Source: Hyalella azteca
Lineage: Eukaryota; Arthropoda; Malacostraca; Amphipoda; Hyalellidae
Reading direction: 5' to 3'
Assembly: GCF_000764305.2 (NCBI RefSeq)
Contig: NW_025934888.1
Location: 104,757 to 168,756, forward strand
DNA length: 64,000 nt
A program made the translations under genes and the position numbers. This document shows positions 48,901 to 59,181 of this stretch, in pieces. How positions within the stretch are numbered: position 1 is the stretch's first letter; each line of letters opens with the position of its first letter. The notes beneath the pieces are model-generated. The model ran no database searches and was not told where the DNA came from. It worked only from the letters and a program-made list of their open reading frames with translations.

Positions 48901-51900
48901 GCGATTCCTCGCCTCTTCTCTTGCAGCTTTCTCCTCCTCTTTCCGAATCCTGATTTCTTCTTTTCTAGATCGCGGAACTTCAGATTTAATTTCCCTCTTG
49001 ATATTGGCTTCTTCCTTTATGATGCTTTCCTGTAGCGCGTGCTGCTGCTGTTCTAAATGGGCTTCTTCCAACGTCTTGAGCGCCTCACGCAGCTTCTTGC
49101 ACTGCGCCTCCTGCTTCTTACACTCCAGACGCTCCTGCACCTTCTGATCAGCTTCCTGTTTCGCGCGCAGGTCCAAAAGACTGACGGGGGACCTAGGCAT
49201 CTCAGGAGTGGCCACGCGTGGAGGAATAATGTGCACGTATGTGGACGCTGCGGTCACGGATGGCAGCGAGAAATTGCTTCCGCTGTTGAAAGGAAGTTTC
49301 AAGGATACTGTCGATGCCCCCGCACTGTGCGTTAAAGATGTTGCTACATTGGACACTGCCATCACTGACTTGGAAATGTTCGACGCATCGAAAGGTATGC
49401 GCTGTCCGGTAGTCATACCTGCCGAGGGAGGGCAGGAGCTTGGGACGATTGACTCACCGGCCGATTCAACTACCAACGCTTGGTTTGTAACAGCCGAGTT
49501 CACCGATATCGGGAGGCCACCAGAAAGTAAGGAGGAAAACATTGGAGCAGAATAAATCATTTTGTGTTGAGAGCTAATGCCCGAAGACACGGCAATCAGA
49601 GATGACGGAAGGAGACCGCTATCGGTAAGCAGTAAGGAGTTTGAAGGAACATCTCCATTACTTCCTGAAAAACCAAGTGCCCCGATAGAAGTCACCGCTG
49701 CAGATGAGTTAAAGTTTGCTAGGAAATTCTGCTTGTCGGCAGCACAGCCAGCTAGATTCAATTCAGTCAGGTTACTCGGGCCCGTTGTTGGAGGGAAGTT
49801 TGTGACAGCACAAGCAGTCGATACTGCAGGCGGAATAGAAGCTGCCATGGCGTATGACTGAGGATAGAACACAGGCACAAAGTCAGGTGTGTCAACTGAA
49901 GCCGAACTACACGAAGCAAAAGTCACAGGCAAACTTGTCGCGACGATTTTACTAGACGATTTCGGAAAATCTGCTGAATTTGGGATACCAGTTACTGAAG
50001 ATACGATCATGCCATTGTTGGCAACAGTGGAGGGTATGAGAGGATACTGTAAGCCTATCGTGTTGACTGCTGATGATGGAGGTAAGTTGGTGTCCTTGTT
50101 AGCCGGATGCAACACGGCCATTCCTGCCTTGATGAGAACATTGCTTGAAACATCGACAGGTTTATCGCCCACTAGCTGACTATGTACAGAACCAGCGGGA
50201 GAAGAAGCGACGGATGAAACAAGGTTGCTTACATAAAACGACAAATTGGGTTCCGACTTTGGCACGAGAAGTTTTTGCTCCGAAGAAACCGTTAATGCTG
50301 AAGAGACATCGGAGAATTGTCCCTGTAAATTCAACCCCATAGGGGGATAAGAGAAAGTACTGTGTTGAGTTGGGAAGTCGACTTGCATAGGCTCTATCTT
50401 GCACTGCACAACACCGGGCAGGGGGGTTGACCACACTGATGTAACGATTGATTTACCGCTTCCTGACAACGTCCTGCTTGTCTCCACAGGAATAGAGGCA
50501 CGCGATTGCGCTACTCCTGAATGATTGAAAACTACTTCATTCTTGTGCTCATCAACGCCAGGTTCAATCTTCACAGAGACAGAGTTCTTGTTAAGGAAAA
50601 CTTGGTCCGGCGTACAGGAAGGTAGAGAAGCAGAGGTCAAGCCACCGATAATTGGGTTGCTCGTGCTCAGTGCGGCATTGATTGAGTTAGCCAATGACAC
50701 AGCAGTCGGAAGGCAAGTTTGAGTCCGTCCTGGAGGTGACACTTCAAACGGCCTGACTATGAGAGATGTGGCCAGTTTCGGGGCCGTTGTCACACCAACG
50801 GTTTGTCCAGAAGGGAGGTTATTCGTGTGGTACATCGCACCTAAAACCGAAGGGTAAGTGCTAGACGAAGCTGAATTAATACAGGGCCCGTTACCAATTG
50901 TGCTACGCGGTTCACGTCCCGTGATGGCGTGCTCGCTGCTGTCTTTGGAGGTGTTCACACTGGCGTAGATGTGCCCTGCAGGCCCGCCAAGCGACATCAC
51001 AGTTGATGGGTCCAATGGGATACAAGTACTTGGGGTCGAAGAAGTAAGCAAAGAAACTGCTATAGGTGGAACGCCTGCATTGGGCGTGGTCACGTTAACA
51101 GAAGTGGCCACGAGATTTGAAGAGCAGTTCGCCGGCGTGATGGCCTTTCCGGGAAATGAGGTCCCCGTCATTCCAGAAGAACCGCAGGTGATGTTTGTAG
51201 CAGGAATACCTCCCATGGAACTAGTGCATATGATTGACGTGGCAGGGATACCTGACAAGTTGCCCGAACCCTCAAATGAACTGGTGTTACAAACCATGTG
51301 ACCTGACGTGAGTAAAGGCGTGGACTTACCGACGATAGACCCTGACACTGTGGGGTTAGACAGCAGTGAAATTGCACTACCAGAGGCTACAGGATACTTG
51401 GTTGTACTCGTGAGCCCTTGTGATGTAGGTATCAATGGTATAGTTGATGTGGTACCACCGACTTGAGAATATCGAGATGAACCCAACACACTGTGCGTTG
51501 CAGTCACCACAGGAAGAGCAGATGCGCCCAACCGCTCGGCGACCGAAGAAATTGGGATGCCTACGCGGTCAGCAACAGACGACGGTTGGGCTGAGAATGA
51601 TTGAGTGGTGAAAGAGAGAGCTAAGGTGGTGAAGGCTAAAGGCTGAGTGGTGTTAGGCAACGGCTGAGTGGTGATAGGCAATGCGTAATTTGTGTGAGGT
51701 AATGCTTGAGAGATGAGTGACAGGGCTTGAGAGGAGAGTGGTGGGGTTTGAGTAGCGAATGGGAGTGGTTGAGAAGGTAGAGATATAACATGAGTAGAAA
51801 TGGTCGTGTTGTTACTCGTAGGGTTTGCTGTTACTCGCGCAGGTGCTGGGACTGCAGAAGTGGTGTACGAGAGGGCCTGGGAGGAGAATGACAATGGGAG

Positions 51901-54900
51901 AGTGGTGAGAGACAGCGTCTGAGACCCCAGTGGTAAAGAGTGAGTCGTGAGTGGCAAGGAGTGGTCAGTGTAAAGTAAAGATTGCGATGTGGCAGTCAAA
52001 ATTTCAGTCTTCATCTGCCCTGCGTCCGGCGTGGAAAGAGGGAGCGGTTGAAGGGCCCCAGGCGGGGTATAGGGGACGCCGAGGGTGGTTGTGGAGGGGA
52101 CCAGGGATAAGCTTGTGGCTGGCGTGGGTGGTAATACGGATCCCTTAGACTGAGAACTTAGCGATGAAGGTAGGGAATGAGGGTATGGAAGCTTCGTACC
52201 CGAAGGGACTGTGGCTCCTGATGCAAGTCTAGATGGGGATGTTGACGGAGGGATTTGGTGGGGAGCCACCACGAGCTGTGAAGAGAGAGATAAGGGCACA
52301 GAACTTGTCGGGAGTAACTGAGGGTCGAATGAAGCGGCAGTGTCGGCACAAGTTTGGGGTTGAGAAGAAGGCTGGCTACTGTAGGGCATGGATTGCGCAG
52401 CAGCTGGGAGGAAAACAGCTGCGGGGAGAGACCGTGCAGCGTTCGATACAACCGCGGCAGGCGGTGAAGTGGTGCCTGATGGAACTTTTTTTTGGTGCAA
52501 TATGTTGGTGCTGACGTGGTTTCCTTCTGTGTTAGGTGCTTGGGTGAGGCCCCCGGCGAGCTTCAGTCCGTTCACCCCCCCAAGTGCAGGCAGCACACCC
52601 ATTACGGACTGCGCAGGACCTTCAACAAAACCAGTCGGTCTTGAAGAAAATGTTTCACTAATACTGCATTGCATGAAATTCACACAACAAATAACTAATA
52701 TTAATGTCACTTATTTGCTTAGATCGCAAGTTGACTAAAATTTTAAAAGCGAAGAATAGTCCACAAAAATTCATATCTTTATAGAAAACGTTTCGGAGTC
52801 CAGCTCCATCGCCAGTTCGTAGCTCCAGCTCCACTGACGATGGAGCTGGACTCCGAAACGTTTTCTATAAAGATATGAATTTTTGTGGACTATTCTTTGC
52901 TTTTAAATTTTTAGTTAAATAACTAATAATTTAGTGAAATATAGAAACTATATCACTCTATAACATATATACGTTTGTACGAACTTAAATATATTGTATA
53001 CTATTCTGGATGAAGCCAATAATTTTTCAATAGACCTAGCCGATCTCTTCAACTAGCAATACTCAGCATGAAACTACTAAGTGCTAGCGTGACGCTAAAA
53101 AGACAAAAAACTTACCTTCTGGTAAATTCTGGCTCAACAGCAACGGAGATTCAGAAACGCTGACGTGAGCGTTCCTCTCCTCCATCAGACCAGACGGCCC
53201 ATTTAGCTGGTCTGCAACGACTACACTATTGACACCAGGTACCAAAGAACCACACAGACTAGGAGAACTGCTCAAGACTGGAGCTAAACTTCCCCCGACG
53301 ATGGTTGAGACAACAGTTGGTGTGGACGAGCTTCTAACACGACTGCTAGGCAATATTTGGGATCCAGTCGTAGAGAGATCTAAGGTTTTGTTACAAAGAC
53401 TGCTAGAGTCTGCAGCGCGGCTTTTTATTGCACTAGAGTCTGCAGTACGAGTTGCCAGAGACGCAGCATCTACACTTCTCGTGCTGACAGACACGGCATC
53501 TAAATTCCTTCCCCCGGCGTCCGTACTGGGGAGGAAGGTGCCATTGGTGTTTACTCCCACGGTCGGCAGTGCTCTTGTAGAAGACACGTTAGGAACGGCA
53601 CTCGGACCATTAATATTGCTATTGTTAGGCAAGGGGTTTTGAACAAGACTGTCGGATTTTCCCGTGAGGTCGTGGGTGTTAGCCCCGGACACGGGGAGGG
53701 CTTGGTCCCCGAGGGTGTATGGGGCGGTGGTCGTCAGTAGTGGGTGAGGGCCATTCGAAGTGAGGGCTCCACTCGAGGGGATGGCGTGGGATGAATGTGA
53801 ATTATTCGAGTGGGCTTGAGTGTGGGGGCTGGAAAGGGGGCTGCGATCTCTGAGATGCCGATCTGAAGCCTTTGCCCGATCTGAGAAAATACAAGGACTT
53901 AATTTACTAAATGCAAATCAAAGAACATTGATCAACATATTACTGGACGCGTGCAAATCTAGGCGCACGTCACGCGCATACTTCAGCCTCGTTAAACTCA
54001 CTCACCCCGCAGGTTAGATTAGGTACGGGAAGATTAGTTTGGGCGGAGAGTCGGGGTAAGTGGATCGCACACCATAGTTCGCACACCATAGATCGAACAC
54101 CATGTTTGATTGTACTTGTATTTCCTTAAATATCTGAATTAATGATGGAACTGGACTCAGAAGCGTGTTTAATTAAGTTATAGTGAACTTAGCGTTTTGT
54201 TTGCTTATAATCTCTTGTTGTAGACGTGTTGAGGAACATTTAGGAGATTCTAAAAGCAATGAAGTCAACTCGCATGCAACAATGTAACTCGCAGATCACT
54301 CGGTGAAGATGGATCAGTCAAATGCAATGAGCAATCTGCACATTACATTACTTCCTACGATAACGCTAAAATGAGATGAAATCATAACTAGAATTGATTT
54401 AAAATAAATCAAATCTAAGGGCTTACCTTCATGTTGTTTGTGCCTCTCTTTTTCATGCTCTCTTTCTCGTTCCCTCTCCCTCCCTCGTTCCCTCTTTTCT
54501 TCTCGCTCTCTGCTCCTCTCCCGGTCTCGTTCTCTTTCCTTGTCTCTCTCTCTTTCCTTCTCTCGTTCTCTCTCCAATTCTCTCTCTCTCCGCAACTCCA
54601 GTTCGTATTCTCTCTGCCGCATGTCCTCCTCCAGCTTTAATCTGCATGCCAAACAACATAAAAATAATACAAAATACCATGAATTAATACAATATATACG
54701 CCTTACAACAAGGAAACTTCTTTCAAAATAACTCTTTTCTCCTAATTAAATATGACGAACTGTATAAATTTTGGGACTCCTATCAGTAGTCTGCTCAAAT
54801 TACAAGTTGGTCAAGAATTTATCAAACCACCAAATAGAATCAAAATCAGTGGCAAAAATCAAAACATATATTAACAAACGAGATTAAATCCTAAGTAACG

Positions 54901-57900
54901 ACAACAGAACATAAAAGTCTAACGATTTAGAAATTGACGCTGTAAGAGCCTTTAACGCGCCACTAAGATTAAATTTCTGCTTTAAAAAAGGCAGCGATTC
55001 CAAAAAATTTGATACCCAAAATGGCTCTCAGACACAGTGACGTAGGAATGTTTTACAGAAAGGCGCACAGCAGAGTGAGGAGGATTAGAGAGTGGCAGAT
55101 GCGAACGAAAGCTCCTGCCGTGGAGTTCGGAAACAGGGGTCATACTTTCAAAACTCGCTAAGTGAACGTAAAAACTTATGCTCTATTTTCTTGTCCATGA
55201 TTGATGGACTTGGCTTGAAAGGCCTTCAATGATTGGCTGATAAACATACGATCTCTTAACTTTTTTTGAAAGTATGGGCCCAGAGATGTAGGAGTTACGT
55301 GACGGCATTGCGACGTGCCACAACTGTAGCATACCACGCACAACTGTATTCATTAACCATAGAACAGCACATATAAGGATGTTATTCCTGCCCAGACGAT
55401 GATACTCGGTTCGGAATTTAGGTTTTTGGAATCGCAGCATATTATTAAACGGAAACCATATCTTAATAACGATAGCAGTTCGTATCTCCTTTAGATTGCA
55501 AATCTAGAGGTTTAATGTTTGATTGTACTCTTCTCTTAAATCTCTGAACTAAGAAGTAATTTAATTTATTAACGACGTTTCGAATGTGACATCATTCATT
55601 TTCAAGTTATAGGAAGCATTGAATACTGAAATTTTGGCGGAAATAAGAACATGATACACGTAAATATGATACAACACGAAAATTACATTACACATTCATT
55701 ACATGTCGTACACTCATTACATGACATTCGTACACTCATTACATGGCATTCGTACACTTATTACATGACATTCGTACACTCATTACATGACATTCGTACA
55801 CTCATTACATGACATTCGTACACTTATTACATGACATTTGTACACTTATTACATGACATTCGTACACTCATTACATGACATTCGTACACTTATTACATGA
55901 CATTCGTACACTTATTACATGACATTCGTACACTCATTACATGACATTCGTACACTTATTACATGACATTCGTACACTCATTACATGACATACGTACACT
56001 CATTACATGACATACGTACACTCATTACATGTCATTACTATAAGATAGCAGAATAAGCTTGTTTAAACACGAGTGGTTAATGACCTGAGAAATCATTGAT
56101 TGAAATTTTCAGGATCGAACAATATTCTTCAGTGGACGTTGGTTGATGAAAATTCAGGTTCAAGGAAGTAATTTAATTTATTAACGACGTTTCGAATGTG
56201 ACATCATTCATTTTCAAGTTATAGGAAGCATTGAATACTGAAATTTTGGCGGAAATAAGAACATGATACACGTAAATATGATACAACACGAAAATTACAT
56301 TACACATTCATTACATGTCGTACACTCATTACATGACATTCGTACACTCATTACATGACATTCGTACACTTATTACATGACATTCGTACACTCATTACAT
56401 GACATTCGTACACTCATTACATGACATTCGTACACTTATTACATGACATTTGTACACTTATTGTATGACATTCGTACACTCATTACATGACATTCGTACA
56501 CTTATTACATGACATTCGTACACTCATTACATGACATTCGTACACTCATTACATGACATTCGTACACTTATTACATGACATTTGTACACTTATTACATGA
56601 CATTACCACTGCAGAACAGCCTGTTACTGCAGTCTGCGTAGGTCAAGAGTTATAGGTTTTATCTCCTAAAAAATGAAACAAAATTCAAAAATAAATTTGA
56701 AGATAAATTATTTTAAAAAATGTAGATATAAAGCTGTACATCACCTATCATTAGCACCAAGAGTACAGGCAAAGTATACCACGAGAGGCCTAGAGAGTAA
56801 GTTTATAAAGTTGGAGATTAAGTTAGAGGGTTATTAAAAGGTTTAGAGGTTAAGTTGAAAGAGTTAGAGAGTAAAGTAAGAGAGAAGGCATATGTGGCAA
56901 CACTAACCTGTATCCCGGATGTGAGAGGGACATGGGGTAGAGGGAGGGATGGTATGGAGAATAGGTCGACTGCAGGTCCAGCGCGAGGGGAGGTCTGAGG
57001 GAAGCTTGAGCTCCCCCCACAGAAGTGGGAGTGAGATCAGGGGCTCTGTATGGCTGGAATCCCCGGACCAAGAGGTCTTCCCCAAGCGATGAGGCGCGAA
57101 GAGCCTCTGATGTCACCAAAGCCATCTCCCCACTGAGGCTGTCCAGGCTCTTGCGGGGGTCTGAGATGAGGGGAAGAGCGTGTGTTGGGGCTATGCTCAC
57201 TGTAGAGGACTGGGAGGACGAGCTGGGGATGTGTTTAGGGGAAGATCTCTGCGTGGAGGAGTGGCCTTCCCCGCTAGTTGAGCGGCCACCTCCGCCGCCA
57301 TCTTTATCGCCCACTGCATGTAAACAGAACATCATGAGTCATCATGTCAAGCCATGTTTTAATCATGTCAAGCCATGTCGTAACTCTGATAAGACAAATT
57401 ATAATAATTTTGCAAGGCTAAGGTAAACAAACTATTATAGATTATTGAAGTATTATAGAGATAAGACTCGTATTAATAAAGTATCATGGAGAGATCCTAT
57501 ATAGATCAATGGGGGTGCCACTCCCACCCACTCACCGAGTGGCGACGTGGCGTGCTTGGCTAAGGTCCTGAGGGCGGCAGCAAATGACGACGCCGACGAT
57601 GAACTGCCCGTCCCCGTCGTCCCCAGGGCGTGGTGATACGTGGCGTCCCTCCCCACGGGTGACAGCGGGCGTCCCGGGACGCTTGTGGTGAGGATTGGGG
57701 TTCCCAGAGAGAGGGGAGGCGCAGTGGAGCGATACGAGGAGCTGTTGGTGGTGAAGGTGGAGGAGGAGTTGAGGCAGGGGGAATTGGGGGAGGAACTGTG
57801 GGGATGAAGGTGTAGGGGAGGACCTGAGAGGCTGACTAGGTGGCTGCTGGGGTAGTGGCTATTGGATAACAGACTCGAGGGGCTGTTGGATAAGAGGCTC

Positions 57901-59181
57901 GAGTGGCTGTTGGATAAGAGGCTTGCATGGCTGCTGGATAAGTGGCTGGAGAGACCGCTTGCCAAGTGGCTTGAGTGGCTGTTCGAGAGATGGCTGGCGT
58001 GGCTGATGGCTAGCAGGCTAGAGTGGCTGTTGGCCAGGTGGCTAGCGTGACTAGTTAGACCAGCTGAGAGGCTGCTGGGGATGTTGCTGGGGCTGATGAT
58101 CCCCACACCGCTGCCGGTAACCTGCAAGTCCATAGTGGCAAACCAGAGATTATTTAGAATCAGTTCATTTTCAATTTAATTATTTACTCAAGATTTAAAC
58201 CAATATCTTATGTATGTTAATGCTGGTATCCATGATACTTTACTGGTCTACTTATAGGACTCCAAAATGAACTTGAGGGAGAGTCTAACAAATTCTTTGC
58301 ATTGCCGGTAACCTGCAACCAACAAAACCTCAGGCATCACAAAGCTTCATAATTACAAAAACCACGCATTATTGTGAAATGTTCTTTGTCGTTGCCTGAA
58401 GTTCATCAGTCGCTAGAAATGCTCGCTAACAAATGTACAGAATTTCAATCATCTACTGCACCAATGACTGATAAGAAGAGAGTACAAAATTTCAAAGAAC
58501 AAATTTCAAGCTGATATTGTGAAAAATGGAGTCACTAAACAAGACTAGTCAAAAAATCAAGCAAAAATAAGATTACTCTAGAATAAGAATATGCCTTAAG
58601 CTCATGGTCAGAGGGAGGACGTTTTGTTTTTAAAATAAGGATGAAAGATACATCCATATTGGACAGGGCTTGCATCGTAACTGAATTATGGAAGCATCAA
58701 ATTAGAACTAGCAAGGTTTCATCAAGTGAGATAGACCAAAAAGTCTATATGTTATCTAATAATTGTAACTTTTAAATGGGACAAGAGAGGATCATTCATC
58801 ATGCGAGGATCATTCATCAACATCCAACCTTCAGAGCGAGAAGGGATTTACAAATTCCTGTAAACAAAATTTTATTGGCCGGAATTGTGAAGAAGTGGAG
58901 AGCAAGATTTGGATGGGCTACCGGCGGCTTATCGGCGCCACTCTACCAACACGGTGGCGCCTTTCCAGGACACCGCGCGCCTAATTCCAGGATCGGGAAT
59001 AGCGTTCACTGCAATCCAGAGGAGATTCCCATGGCATTCCTCACCTTGGAATGGGGCGGCTGGGGATTGCCGGGGAGTGACGACGTGCTTGAGGAAGAAG
59101 GCAGGGGAGGAGGCAGCAGATGTGGGGACAGGGACAGCTGTTTACTGCTGCCCGCTGCTGCTGCGCTACCGCTACCCACTC
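43018..59181 (-). CDS. Gse1: GSE1 homologue, giant form, 5' exon(s) missing
   Basis: GSE1 (genetic suppressor element 1) is a nuclear coiled-coil protein reported with HDAC1/2-CoREST-LSD1-type corepressors. Ten minus-strand exons join in phase: 59181-59045, 58121-57536, 57313-56908, 54641-54427, 53880-53116, 52619-48745, 48606-48312, 47872-46803, 46464-46353 and 45959-43018, about 3,466 codons against roughly 1,217 in human. Ordered matches to human GSE1, from memory: SSFAAALRTLAKHA; SIAPTHAL; FQPYR with YSPYHPSLYP and HPGYR; the Arg/Glu dipeptide tract; the DUF3736-type block IFKCVGLVTHDAAGEVLYSN with RRVRQL; NAFLHDIGLKKQ; and the C-terminal coiled coil from GLDKVIEQF to LDAHRLTLHQHLQAI. The excess length is Ser/Thr/Pro-rich sequence, mainly in the two large exons. 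The first listed exon opens in phase 1, so the start codon lies further upstream and was not found. Confidence 0.85.
46353..46464 (-). CDS. Gse1: GSE1 37-codon exon before the coiled coil
   Basis: Short exon between TATCCTCAG and GTGGGTGCC. It codes AGQEDVLLLPPPEADASLAG then GLDKVIEQFLAAAAL, the counterpart of the GIEAVFEAYQEH segment in human GSE1. In at phase 0, out at phase 1. Confidence 0.8.
46803..47872 (-). CDS. Gse1: GSE1 exon with second conserved block
   Basis: Begins LEFQYQMALEERLRRYSNSA, a helix continuing the conserved block of the previous exon, then Q-rich (MPPQQQLQVQMQLLSQQQ) and Ser/Pro-rich sequence with a SUMO-type VKVE. Acceptor CTTCACCAG; donor CAT|GTGAGT. Confidence 0.82.
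48312..48606 (-). CDS. Gse1: GSE1 DUF3736-type core exon
   Basis: 98 codons holding the best conserved stretch: KIAIFKCVGLVTHDAAGEVL, RRVRQLHPLLSPP, then GFINPKLLETQQ and AFLHDIGLKKQ. These match the KLEFLQLFGL...RRKRRRMLRERSPSPP and KKKFLTIFNLTHIS parts of human GSE1 in order and spacing. Confidence 0.85.
48745..52619 (-). CDS. Gse1: GSE1 giant S/T/P-rich exon ending in a coiled coil
   Basis: About 1,291 codons. Roughly the first 1,150 are Ser/Thr/Leu/Pro-rich with loose repeats (SLPLTTHSLPLGSQ, ALPITTQPLPNTTQ). The last 140 are highly charged helix (SLLDLRAKQEADQKVQERLE onward) matching the LEERRRREAQEKG region of human GSE1. Several SUMO-type KxE sites are visible (VKIEPGVDE, CKIEPMQV, IKREIKSE). 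The acceptor chosen (GTTGAAG before GTCCTGCG) is the one that keeps frame; a sharper ATGCAG at 52664 is out of phase. Confidence 0.8.
52742..52916. repeat. Palindromic Penelope-like relic in GSE1 intron
   Basis: Two arms of about 60-70 bp in inverted orientation; the left arm includes TTCGGAGTCCAGCTCCATCG and the right arm its reverse complement, with a 25-bp centre. The right arm reads CTGACGA, then a GGAG/CTCC stem, then GAAAC, the conserved boxes of a hammerhead ribozyme as found in Penelope-like elements. The usual downstream GTC cleavage triplet is not evident. Repeated at 63287-63461 by mis-assembly. Confidence 0.6.
53116..53880 (-). CDS. Gse1: GSE1 S/N/T-rich exon
   Basis: 255 codons between TTTTCTCAG and GTAAGT. 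Opens with DRAKASDRHLRDRSPLSSPH, continuing the charged tract, then low complexity with a short LDAVSVSTRSVDAASLATRT-type repeat. No known domain. Confidence 0.8.
54095..54215 (+). repeat. Penelope-like relic in GSE1 intron
   Basis: Contains AATGATGGAACTGGACTCAG then AAGCG and ends TTTTGTTTGCTTATAA, matching 1-75 in order. Both hammerhead boxes are mutated. Its left part (TGTTTGATTGTACT then CTTAAATATCTGAA) is shared with 55517-55550. Confidence 0.45.
54427..54641 (-). CDS. Gse1: GSE1 Arg/Glu dipeptide exon
   Basis: 72 codons. LKLEEDMRQREYELELRRER then an almost pure RE/ER/KE/RD tract ending HKQHEG. Human GSE1 has the same type of tract at the same place. A minus-strand purine tract of about 150 bp results. 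Confidence 0.85.
55553..56030. repeat. Duplicated block 1: Penelope-like end plus 22-bp minisatellite
   Basis: Starts AAGTAATTTAATTTATTAAC, then ACGACGTTTCGAATGTGACATC (reverse complement carries GATGTCACATTCGAAACGTC, the GAAAC box and GTC typical of Penelope-like ends), then a ~110-bp unique part and an array of about 16 units of TTACATGACATTCGTACACT plus CA/TA. Confidence 0.85.
56165..56602. repeat. Duplicated block 2
   Basis: Same order as block 1 with near-identical unique part and about 14 minisatellite units. The 135 bp between the blocks is single copy. Confidence 0.85.
56908..57313 (-). CDS. Gse1: GSE1 exon with FxPYR/HPxYR motifs
   Basis: 135 codons. Gly-rich opening, STVSIAPTHALPLISDPRKS, then FQPYRAPDLTP and YSPYHPSLYPMSLSHPGYR, aligned with VVTIAPTKT, FRPYHTTDDLR and YYHPSYLAPHPFPHPAFR of human GSE1. 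Acceptor ACATGCAG, donor GTTAGT. Confidence 0.85.
57536..58121 (-). CDS. Gse1: GSE1 exon with SSFAAALRTLAKHA motif
   Basis: 195 codons. Begins VTGSGVGIISPSNIPSS, then an imperfect coding minisatellite of SHASHL/NSHSSLL units (about 57850-58065), then a Ser-rich part, and ends SSFAAALRTLAKHATSPL, the most recognisable N-terminal motif of the GSE1 family. Confidence 0.82.
58244..58312 (-). CDS. Gse1: Candidate GSE1 cassette exon (23 codons)
   Basis: On the minus strand GGTTGCAG precedes an open 69-nt stretch, VTGNAKNLLDSPSSSFWSPI then SRP, followed by GTAAAG. It is phase 0 at both ends, so it can be included or skipped without a frame change. Its first bases duplicate those of the following exon over 16 bp, acceptor included. 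No transcript evidence. Confidence 0.35.
59045..59181 (-). CDS. Gse1: GSE1 most 5' exon recognised
   Basis: 45 codons between TTTCACAG and GTGAGG: GVGSGSAAAAGSSKQLSLSP followed by Pro/Ser-rich sequence ending PQPPHSK. Opens in phase 1, so at least one more coding exon must lie upstream, inside or beyond the rest of the window. Confidence 0.7.

Noticed and set aside
52664..52710. Start of the giant GSE1 exon at the upstream part of its open frame (peptide beginning MTLILVICC)
   Set aside because: It lies before an acceptor-like ATGCAG and reads as intron; hydrophobicity there is incidental.
48716..52738. Many plus-strand frames of 65-143 codons across the giant GSE1 exon
   Set aside because: Opposite-strand shadows of a Ser/Thr/Pro-rich coding exon; they have no splice logic of their own.
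55680..56600. CRISPR-like array
   Set aside because: The 22-bp units are directly adjacent without unique spacers, in a eukaryotic intron: a minisatellite.
43018..59181. TNRC18/BAHCC1 (winged eye), RERE/atrophin or INO80D as identity of the large minus-strand gene
   Set aside because: The Arg/Glu tract and PYR motifs suggested these, but there is no BAH, SANT or C3H zinc finger, and the ordered blocks fit GSE1 from end to end.
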